A stretch of 64,000 nucleotides of DNA, from NCBI GenBank assembly GCA_008501635.1, contig QQUJ01000018.1:523286-587285 (forward strand). The letters are read 5' to 3'. The DNA is from Pseudomonadota bacterium (GTDB lineage: Bacteria; Pseudomonadota; Gammaproteobacteria; QQUJ01). Shown one piece after another: positions 38,785 to 45,506 of the stretch (its first letter is position 1; every line of letters starts with the position of its first letter). Position numbers and translations under genes: made by a program. The notes below the pieces were generated by a model. The model worked only from the letters and a program-made list of their open reading frames with translations, was not told where the DNA came from and did not search any database.

Positions 38785-38817
38785 AAAAACCGAAAAGTGT
38801 GATTTTCGGTTTTCTTC
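38785..38817. terminator. Bidirectional hairpin between the two convergent operons
   Basis: AAAACCGAAAA and TTTTCGGTTTT form a stem with loop GTGTGA, followed by C-TTCGTTT on the right. It lies 92 bp after the cupredoxin gene and should stop rightward transcription. Confidence 0.7.
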
Positions 38818-39123
38818 GTTTGCCAACGACTTGGCGTCCTTGGTCAATGGCAGCACGTATTTTATATTGCCCGTCCTGTATTCACCAACGCAGAGCAATA
38901 AACAGGTACGATTAACAACATTTGGTTTACTGGAACCTATTTCAAAAACCCATCGATAAGGGATTCGACGTAGCCACCGGTTGACTCTGAAAAACTGCTG
39001 CGGCGGATTGTGCGTGTGGCACCTTCCGGCATTTTTGTTGTGGATGAGAACAGGCCTGTTTTTCCGGTGGAGCTCTGTTTGCGCGATGGGTTCCGGGTAC
39101 CATCGCCAAAACTGTCGCACAAG
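38818..39123. other. Convergent intergenic region, possible gene remnant
   Basis: About 300 bp between the terminator and the end of the leftward cytochrome operon. From 38977 the plus strand can be read as VDSEKLLRRIVRVAPSGIFV and on to KLSHKLYRAN, which looks protein-like, but the frame is closed by a TAG just upstream and no start is present. It may be a decayed gene end; no family is recognised. Confidence 0.3.
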
Positions 39124-41559
39124 CTATACCGAGCCAACACCATTTGTTGTCGAGCGGTGTTTTTGACGTTGATTCCGGACTAACAAAATACCTGCCAGGA
39201 AGGTAACCATGATGGTCCCGAAGGGTGCGCCGTAGACCAGAGTGTTGTTGGTGTCAGGTGGCAGCAGCAGCCAGTACCACGTGGTCAAGGTGTGCTTGGA
39301 GCCGATCTCGCCGTTGTTCCCCTCCCAATTCGCAAACGACACCGGGATGAATTGTCCTTCAGGAAAGCTCAGATCCAACGAGCCGTCACTGTTGCTGCGG
39401 GGGCGTTTCATGAGTACACGCCAACGGCCATCTTGCCACTGGCCCTGCGCCACCAGGTCATTGCCACTGTCACGCACCACCAACTTGTTATCGGGGCCAC
39501 TGGCATCCAGTAATACCGCACGCGGCTCAATGGGCGGTTCAACCGAGCCGGCATTCCAGTACCAGATGGTGGTGGGATGCTCTGGATCCCCGTGGCGGTA
39601 CAGGGGTTTTTCAACCGGTGCCGTTGAATAGGAATTCTGTTTGGGAAATTGAATGGCGAAGGCGTCAGCGAACATGGTCTGGTCATCACCATCCGGGAAA
39701 TATTTGATCACTGGCCCGCCGGGAATACTTTCAGTCGGATCGTTCACCTCTAGTAAAAAGGCGATCTCCTCGTCGTTGTAGAGGGCCCGCACGGTGATTG
39801 CATCATTGAGCGGAGTGAACAGACGCTCCTCTTTGATAATGTTGGGCACCAATCGGAAAGTGACGGCCGGCGCTTGATTCCATGCTGCATCCTCTACATC
39901 GTCTGGCAATCCATTCGCCACTTCCACCCCTTCGATGACCGTACTTTTGCCCGGCGCGGATGCATTTGTGCGTAACGACCAGACGTAGTTGGCAACGTGC
40001 CAGCGGTCCTCCAGGGTGATCGAGTCCTCCTCCTCCTCGCTTACCGACCGATGCGAGGGCATCGGGGTGCCTGGTATCCCCACCGAGAGGCGCGTGTAGA
40101 TGTTACGGATTGTTTCATCCCGGCTGCGCTCATCATTTCCGGCCTGTGCTTCAGTTATTCGCCAGGTCCAGGGCTCGGTCAGGTCACGGGGCCAGGTACG
40201 GTAGCCCCAGTCATCGTCCAGAAACTCGCCAGAGGTGAGATCGCCACGACCTTCCGCTCCGTGACATTTTTTACAGTTTTCCTCGAAGACCTCTTTACCC
40301 CGGGAGACGGATTCCGGCGAGTAGGAAATCTGGCCACCGGTCGGTTCCTGATCGGTGATGACCCTGAAATCGGATTTCAGATAATGGCCTTCATCGTCAA
40401 AGGCCTCGTCTGCCGCATCCAGCGGCGCCCAGGTGTAGGAGATATCAAGCCGTTTCATAACCGGGATCAGGCCCTTGATCTGGGTATCGGTAAGCACACT
40501 CGACCAACCGGGCATGCTGGTCCCCGTTAATCCGAATTTGATAATGCTGAATAGATCCTCGTCCCGGGGCGGCAGACCCCCGGCGGCGGTCTTGAATTTC
40601 ATTAAGCCCTGGGTGAAATCCCGGGGCCGCGGATAGAGAAACTCCGCCGCCGGTCCATCCCCCGCGCCGTCTTCGCCGTGGCACACGGCGCAACGAAACC
40701 GGTAGATCTCCTCACTGCTCATCTTGGCCCGCTGCGAGGTGATCATATCTTTCATGCCGGTTACCGACTTGGAGATCGCTTGGTCCCACATGCGCGGTAC
40801 CTGCTCCACATAGTCATAGAGAAAGGTGATCACCTGCCACACTTCTTCCTCGTTCAACATCTCGTGCCACACTGGCATGGCCGAATTCCAGGGCATTCCA
40901 CCCGTGGGTAATCCGGGTCCGCCGGTGGTGATACGCCAGAACAGGAACGACTCCTGCAATTGAGCAATTGTGCCCACGTCCTGGAAATTGGTGGGAAGAG
41001 GATTAAACCCCTTGGCGAAATGACCCTTTCCACCCAGCATGTCGCCATGGCAATAAAAGCAATTTTGATAATAAACTTCGCTACCGGCGCGCACTGTCTC
41101 CTTATAGGTTTCCCACGCTGACTCCGGATCGCTGTTGAGTTGGTCCAATATCTCTAACCGTAGTGGGTTCTCGAGTGTCGCCAGGTCATAACTTTTGTCG
41201 TAAACCTGTATGGAGGCGGGCGGAGCAGGATGAACCTGACGCAATTCCATAGGCGTCTCGAAGGAGGGTTTTACGGCATTGTATGCGGTATAGCCCAGCA
41301 ACAGCGGTATAAAGAGCAGCAAGGCCCAGCGCAGCACCTGCTTGTTGTCGTCGCGCAATGTGGCAATGATTGGCGTCTTGAATTCCGTCCAACGCCGATC
41401 CTCACTGGAGAAGTAAAGGGTTACGCCGAGAATGGTGATGATCATATACGTGATCATCAATGACCTCGGCATAAACGGTGGAAAGGCCCAGTTGAATATC
41501 GCCCAGGCGAAGACAATTATAATGACCGCCTGCCAGAAAGCGGAAACCCTCCAATTCAT
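39124..41559 (-). CDS. Membrane-anchored triheme cytochrome c with gamma-type heme-b domain
   Basis: The 811-residue protein has two N-terminal membrane spans (residues about 9-48, AVIIIVFAWAIFNWAF and LMITYMIITILGVTLYF) plus one at about 75-92, then three cytochrome c domains with CFYCHG (about 168), CAVCHG (about 292) and CKKCHG (about 432). A C-terminal domain of about 250 residues resembles the heme-b gamma subunit of ethylbenzene dehydrogenase, followed by a last membrane span (GTIMVTFLAGILLV). It is the third gene after the CydA-like and diheme c genes; starts overlap by ATGA. It could collect electrons from the NXR-like enzyme and pass them to the CydA-like protein, or the reverse. The role is inference from domain content and operon. 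Confidence 0.82.
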   Translation of the reverse strand: MNWRVSAFWQAVIIIVFAWAIFNWAFPPFMPRSLMITYMIITILGVTLYFSSEDRRWTEFKTPIIATLRDDNKQVLRWALLLFIPLLLGYTAYNAVKPSFETPMELRQVHPAPPASIQVYDKSYDLATLENPLRLEILDQLNSDPESAWETYKETVRAGSEVYYQNCFYCHGDMLGGKGHFAKGFNPLPTNFQDVGTIAQLQESFLFWRITTGGPGLPTGGMPWNSAMPVWHEMLNEEEVWQVITFLYDYVEQVPRMWDQAISKSVTGMKDMITSQRAKMSSEEIYRFRCAVCHGEDGAGDGPAAEFLYPRPRDFTQGLMKFKTAAGGLPPRDEDLFSIIKFGLTGTSMPGWSSVLTDTQIKGLIPVMKRLDISYTWAPLDAADEAFDDEGHYLKSDFRVITDQEPTGGQISYSPESVSRGKEVFEENCKKCHGAEGRGDLTSGEFLDDDWGYRTWPRDLTEPWTWRITEAQAGNDERSRDETIRNIYTRLSVGIPGTPMPSHRSVSEEEEDSITLEDRWHVANYVWSLRTNASAPGKSTVIEGVEVANGLPDDVEDAAWNQAPAVTFRLVPNIIKEERLFTPLNDAITVRALYNDEEIAFLLEVNDPTESIPGGPVIKYFPDGDDQTMFADAFAIQFPKQNSYSTAPVEKPLYRHGDPEHPTTIWYWNAGSVEPPIEPRAVLLDASGPDNKLVVRDSGNDLVAQGQWQDGRWRVLMKRPRSNSDGSLDLSFPEGQFIPVSFANWEGNNGEIGSKHTLTTWYWLLLPPDTNNTLVYGAPFGTIMVTFLAGILLVRNQRQKHRSTTNGVGSV

Positions 41560-42380
41560 GATTGACCCTTGGTTTGTTTCGCCAGAAACTGCACGATTAT
41601 TTCCAATTCTTTGATGGTCATTCTTTCGGAAAGATCGGGCATGATGGGTGGGTATCCCTCAGCGATCACCGCAGTCGGCGCGATGATGCTGTCCCGGATC
41701 TGGTCGATGCTGAGCCGCGTGGCGACATCATTCAGGTTGGGCCCCACGGTCGATTCTGTCTCCAAAATGGAATGACAGGCCGCGCAACCGAATTTTGCGA
41801 TTGCTTCCTCGGGACTTTGGGCAAGCGGCGGTATTTCCGCCACGGTTTTTTCTTGTGCGGCCGCCACCGAAGATGTCTCTGTGGGCAGGGCCACCGTCAC
41901 CGTATTGCCATCCTTGTGCTGCAGATAAGCGATGATGGCGTCGATTTCCATTGCGGAGAGTTGCACAGGAGGTTTATCGATGGCGGGCATGGGCGACTCG
42001 GTATCGTTGGAGCCCTTTTTGCCAAACCCGCTGACAACATAGATATTCGGATCCAGCATGGACTCGCGCAGATAACCTTCGGTGTCCTTGGCTTTGCCTT
42101 GGTAGCGAGAATCCGCCATCCGCTGCAGTGATTCTTTTTCCACGTTGAATGCCAGCAGATCCGGCGCCCGGCCCAATTGATTGTGGCACAGCGTGCAGGT
42201 TCCCTTTCCTTGGTATAAATCCTTTCCCAGGGCGATGAAGGAGTCCATGGTCAATGCCCCCACGTCCACCTCTCTGTCCACCGGCGCCTCGCCTTTCATC
42301 TGTGGAAGTACATAGCTGACGGCGGTAAATACCAGGATCAGCGCAACACTGAAGCCCAGGGTTTTTAGCAACACAGTCAT
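41556..42380 (-). CDS. Membrane-anchored diheme cytochrome c
   Basis: The 274-residue protein starts with one membrane span (TLGFSVALILVFTAVSYVLP) that anchors two periplasmic cytochrome c domains, with CTLCHN at about residue 61 and CAACHS at about residue 199. A Pro/Ala/Glu-rich linker (residues about 160-185) separates the domains. Axial Met candidates are in SPMPAIDKPP and YPPIMPDLSERM. Its start overlaps the end of the CydA-like gene by ATGA and its end overlaps the triheme gene the same way, so the three are co-translated. It is a natural electron-transfer partner of the CydA-like protein. Confidence 0.85.
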   Translation of the reverse strand: MTVLLKTLGFSVALILVFTAVSYVLPQMKGEAPVDREVDVGALTMDSFIALGKDLYQGKGTCTLCHNQLGRAPDLLAFNVEKESLQRMADSRYQGKAKDTEGYLRESMLDPNIYVVSGFGKKGSNDTESPMPAIDKPPVQLSAMEIDAIIAYLQHKDGNTVTVALPTETSSVAAAQEKTVAEIPPLAQSPEEAIAKFGCAACHSILETESTVGPNLNDVATRLSIDQIRDSIIAPTAVIAEGYPPIMPDLSERMTIKELEIIVQFLAKQTKGQS

Positions 42381-44251
42381 GCCGCACTTTCTGCCGGTAC
42401 GGATTTGTTCGCGGGCGCAGGAGGTATCTGCTTAATGCCGCTCAGGTTGGCGATCCAGAAGATAAATAACAAAAAGATCAGGAACAAAAGGGTTACACCG
42501 GTGACCGTGTTGCCGACGGTTGCAAGGGTGGGGATGTAATTATCGGGGGAGTTGTCCTTCATCACCGTGTACACGTGCCAGTGGGTGCGCACAGACGAGC
42601 GAATATAACCCATCAGCGCCATCAACCAGGTAAAGGCAATCGGCAACGCGAACAGGGCATATTGGGAGCGGTCGGAGACCTTGCCCCAAGAGGATGGCAA
42701 GGTCTTTGCTCCCTTGAACATGAGGCTGTCGATCACTACGCCGGCTACAATCACAACCAACGTCGATGTCACCTGTATGACGCTGGAGCCCACCTTATAG
42801 ACAGTGTTAGTGAAATAGCCGTAGTAGATACCGGCAAAGATCACGTTTCCGATCGCCACGATGTAGATGGCAACCATCAAGGCGTTACCCCAATCTTGCC
42901 AGGAGACGGTGATGACCTTATCGGCGCGCCGATAGATCTGGAAGGAAAGGAACGTAACGATGAGCATCAGAAACACGGCGATATTCTTTGCCGGCATGAT
43001 ACCCAAAGGGCTCAGCACGGGGTGATTTACACCGCCCAGTTTTGCGATTTCATTGGACGTGTAGATCACGTTGTGGGGCGTCACCCAGACGAGAAAACCA
43101 AGCACCAGAATGACAGCGATATACTTGATAAGCCACTGGTAACGACTACTGCCCTCGGTGCGCGCCATACCGGACCAAAGATAGTAATTGCCGGCGAACA
43201 AGATAGTGCAGATCAGCACCGCCTGGATCACGAACAGCCACGCCAGAATGCCACCCATTGCCAGGATTCCCATCTGCTGGGAGTATGCATAGACTTCAGC
43301 CATCAGCCAGTAACCGGCAAACGGCAACGGCAGGAACGCGAGTATCGCAATAAAATTCGAGGTATAGCCCATCCAATCGTAGTGGGCCTTCGCCGCGGCG
43401 GTCTTCGCGCTGAGAAACTTAAAGGCCGCGTACGCTCCCACTACCGCGCCGCCAAAAGCGATATTGGCGATAAAACGATGCAGGTTTAGTGGGTTCCACA
43501 GGGGTCCTTTCATCACCTCCCAGATATTGCCGATCACAGCACCTGCGCTATCGACCCCGGAAGGCGCCATCATAAAGGTTGTCCAGGAATTGGCGACCAC
43601 CAGCAGTGTGGTGCCGACGGCGTTTAGCAGTAGTCCCAAGGTCAAGTGGACCCACTTGCTATTGCCGTAGCGCAGGGCATCCCATCCGTAGTAGTAGATA
43701 TACAGCAGCATGCTCTCGAGAAAGAACAAAACCGCATAGACCAGCATCTGCGAGCCGAACACCCGCATCATATAGTTCATAAAATCGGGATAGAGCAAAA
43801 ACAGGCACAGCGCCAGGGCGCCGCCGAACAACGCCGTTATAGCGTATGCGGTAAGGCTGATCTTCATAAACTCATGGGCCATATCGTCGTAACGATCATC
43901 GTTGGTCTTGAAACCGATGAATTCGATGACCAGTACGAAGATGGGAACCGCCAGCACCAGTGCGCCAAAAAACAGATGCATCTGGGCGACAACCCAGACA
44001 ATGGTGCGGCTGCTCACGCCAATGTTTGGATAATTCGAGCGTTTGGGTTTTGGCGCGGGGATTAAGGCCGCCCTGGTTTCTTCGCGGATTTCGTCTTTGT
44101 CGACGGCAGCATCGTGCGCCTTTGCGTCGACCTCGGCAGCCGCAGCGGCCGGTAGAAACCCGTCACCATTCAGCCCGACAATTGCCATCATCAGGACGAG
44201 CAGCACAGCACGCCATGCCCGTAGCGAGGGGTAATATAAGATCGAACTCAC
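42377..44251 (-). CDS. CydA-like (cytochrome bd oxidase subunit I-like) membrane protein without a CydB partner
   Basis: The 624-residue protein (GTG start) has a cleavable-looking N-terminal hydrophobic segment, a charged linker, and then about 14 membrane spans. Family signatures of CydA are present: MHLFFGALVLAVP (His of the first helix), FFLESMLLYIYYYGWDAL (matching FFLEST-x5-GW of E. coli CydA with the conserved Glu), NSWTTFMMAPSG, and LHRFIANIAFGG (His on helix V). The quinol-binding GRQPW motif is absent; the equivalent segment reads AEVYAYSQQMG. No cydB follows; instead a diheme and a triheme cytochrome c gene do. This resembles the unusual bd-like proteins reported in Nitrospira. An oxidase fed by cytochrome c is plausible but unproven. 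Confidence 0.8.
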   Translation of the reverse strand: MSSILYYPSLRAWRAVLLVLMMAIVGLNGDGFLPAAAAAEVDAKAHDAAVDKDEIREETRAALIPAPKPKRSNYPNIGVSSRTIVWVVAQMHLFFGALVLAVPIFVLVIEFIGFKTNDDRYDDMAHEFMKISLTAYAITALFGGALALCLFLLYPDFMNYMMRVFGSQMLVYAVLFFLESMLLYIYYYGWDALRYGNSKWVHLTLGLLLNAVGTTLLVVANSWTTFMMAPSGVDSAGAVIGNIWEVMKGPLWNPLNLHRFIANIAFGGAVVGAYAAFKFLSAKTAAAKAHYDWMGYTSNFIAILAFLPLPFAGYWLMAEVYAYSQQMGILAMGGILAWLFVIQAVLICTILFAGNYYLWSGMARTEGSSRYQWLIKYIAVILVLGFLVWVTPHNVIYTSNEIAKLGGVNHPVLSPLGIMPAKNIAVFLMLIVTFLSFQIYRRADKVITVSWQDWGNALMVAIYIVAIGNVIFAGIYYGYFTNTVYKVGSSVIQVTSTLVVIVAGVVIDSLMFKGAKTLPSSWGKVSDRSQYALFALPIAFTWLMALMGYIRSSVRTHWHVYTVMKDNSPDNYIPTLATVGNTVTGVTLLFLIFLLFIFWIANLSGIKQIPPAPANKSVPAESAA

Positions 44252-44293
44252 CCTTTTTGCCTTAGTCGTTTCACAGTAATTAGGGGGTAATTG

Positions 44294-44446
44294 TTACTGC
44301 GCCGGGGTCAGATTCCAGTTAAGAGGCAGACCCTGGATGCCCATAATGAAATGGTCCAAACCATAAAACACCGCTAGCGTGATGACGATCGCGATTACCC
44401 AGGTCATTACGTTGCTTGATTTCCGTGCATTATTTTTTGCGCCCAT
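44294..44446 (-). CDS. 50-residue single-span membrane microprotein before the CydA-like gene
   Basis: ATG 44446, directly after a run of eight G residues that can serve as ribosome binding site, to TAA 44294. A short basic N-terminus (KNNARKSSN) is followed by one span, MTWVIAIVITLAVFYGLDHF, and a short tail ending NLTPAQ. It ends 43 bp before the CydA-like start on the same strand. Small single-span proteins such as CydX stabilise bd oxidases; sequence similarity to CydX is not evident, so this is an analogy only. The last codons overlap a GGGTCAGA repeat motif. Confidence 0.65.
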   Translation of the reverse strand: MGAKNNARKSSNVMTWVIAIVITLAVFYGLDHFIMGIQGLPLNWNLTPAQ

Positions 44447-44502
44447 ACCCCCCCCGCAGACGGTTCAGCCACAACCTGGAAGTCAGTTAAAACATCATCC
44501 GT

Positions 44503-44672
44503 GTTAAGGAACCTCTGATTAAACCGTGCCCAGTGATTCTGTTGCCCGGAAGCGACGATTTCGGTGTTGTAAAGCTTGGCAATAGCGGGCTATTAGCTGC
44601 ACTTTCCGCCTTGACCTCACCGCCTCTGAACAACACTCTCATCTGAACAGACTTGATCAGGGGTTCCTTAAC
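44503..44672. mobile_element. MITE-like element (170 bp) with 19-bp terminal inverted repeats
   Basis: GTTAAGGAACCTCTGATTA (44503-44521) and the complement of TGATCAGGGGTTCCTTAAC (44654-44672) match at 17 of 19 positions. The interior has no open frame. It looks like a non-autonomous derivative or end remnant of an insertion sequence. It sits between the two microprotein genes of the CydA-like operon. Confidence 0.65.
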
Positions 44673-44688
44673 TATTGAGACTCAAACA

Positions 44689-44814
44689 TAAATGACAATC
44701 GTCATATGTGGCGGTTGCCATTCCCGCGAAAGCGGAAATCCAGAATGTCCTTTCCACACCTGGATTCCGGCTCACGCCCGCTTGGCCGGATTGATGATGA
44801 ATAAACGTCATTTA
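44689..44814. repeat. Palindromic intergenic repeat
   Basis: TAAATGAC (44689-44696) and GTCATTTA (44807-44814) bracket an interior with TTCCCGCGAAAGCGGAAATC and GGATTCCGGCTCACG arms, the look of a dispersed palindromic unit common in gammaproteobacterial intergenic DNA. No coding content. Confidence 0.55.
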
Positions 44815-44937
44815 CGTATAAAATTTTAATTAATACCCCCTGTCCCCGGTGCGGATTCAGTCATCTGTATTCTGGCAATTGAATAATAAAAACCCGATAA
44901 TCACCGAATCTGACGAGACCTCAAGATACTCAACAGA

Positions 44938-45105
44938 CTATCCATGATGTCCGCTGACACCGCCTGAATAAATGAGCAGCCACCAAAAGAACGCCAGTAC
45001 CGCGAACAGCACACCAAGAAAGAGCCCGGCACCCCAATTTGAATGCTGTTTCGCATTATTTGCAGGTTCTTCGGTAGTCGCACTTTCTCCATAAACGTCG
45101 TTCAT
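44938..45105 (-). CDS. 55-residue single-span membrane microprotein, promoter-proximal in the CydA-like operon
   Basis: ATG 45105 to TAG 44938 encodes 55 residues: a hydrophilic N-terminus (MNDVYGESATTEEPANNAKQ), one strong span (AGLFLGVLFAVLAFFWWLLI), and a short tail SGGVSGHHG whose His-His could bind a metal. It is the first coding unit after copy 3 of the island regulatory element (about 150 bp upstream), and is separated from the next small gene by two repeat elements. The clean hydrophobic design and position support a real gene; the function is unknown, possibly a small subunit of the bd-like complex. Confidence 0.65.
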   Translation of the reverse strand: MNDVYGESATTEEPANNAKQHSNWGAGLFLGVLFAVLAFFWWLLIYSGGVSGHHG

Positions 45106-45251
45106 AGCTTTAACACCCCGGTAGAAATGGCGTCACGAAGCGAGATCTACCCTGAAACCGCTCGTTAACCGGCCATCCTTCCTGAATTCTTCCATGTCTA
45201 CGGTATTGCCTCATCGCAAGCATTGGAGCTTGGATATCGGGATATAGCGTT

Positions 45252-45286
45252 GGTATCACGTGTCGGTGACAATTCGGTAACACTCG
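45252..45286 (-). promoter_or_regulatory. Island regulatory element, copy 3 (leftward, before CydA-like operon)
   Basis: On the minus strand: TTACCGA (45280-45274), TCACCGA (45269-45263) and TGATACC (45258-45252), again 11 bp apart. It points toward the 55-residue gene and the CydA-like operon. TATATC, 5 bases beyond the third heptamer, is a possible -10 box. Confidence 0.7.
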
Positions 45287-45425
45287 GGGCCGGCACCCGG
45301 TGAATACCGCCGGTGGGAGCGGCGTCTCGCCGTAAAAGAGAGTTAATTTGCCGCGTATCAGCGCTGGATAAAGAAAGGGGCGGTTCCCACCAATCAGGGA
45401 ACAGATTTTAGACCCCTAATTTTAC

Positions 45426-45506
45426 GGTAGGTCGGGCTTCGAAGGCCCAGCTCAAGCTACGGGAATTGGCTACGGGTATCGTTGGGCTTCGTATGCTCGG
45501 CCCAAC
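45426..45506. repeat. REP-like hairpins after the regulator gene
   Basis: Two GGGCTTC-type palindromes follow each other: GGGC-TTCGAAG-GCCC near 45,434 and GTTGGGC with GCCCAAC at 45481-45506. The latter abuts the stop codon of the regulator gene. They may stabilise or terminate its transcript. Confidence 0.5.

Noticed and set aside
38773-39120. 115-residue reverse-strand open frame between the convergent operons
   Set aside because: No ribosome binding site, no recognisable domain, and it runs through the terminator hairpin at 38,785-38,817.
44294-44446. Calling the 50-residue protein CydX
   Set aside because: Size, single span and position fit, but no CydX sequence motif is visible, so it is described only as an analogous microprotein.
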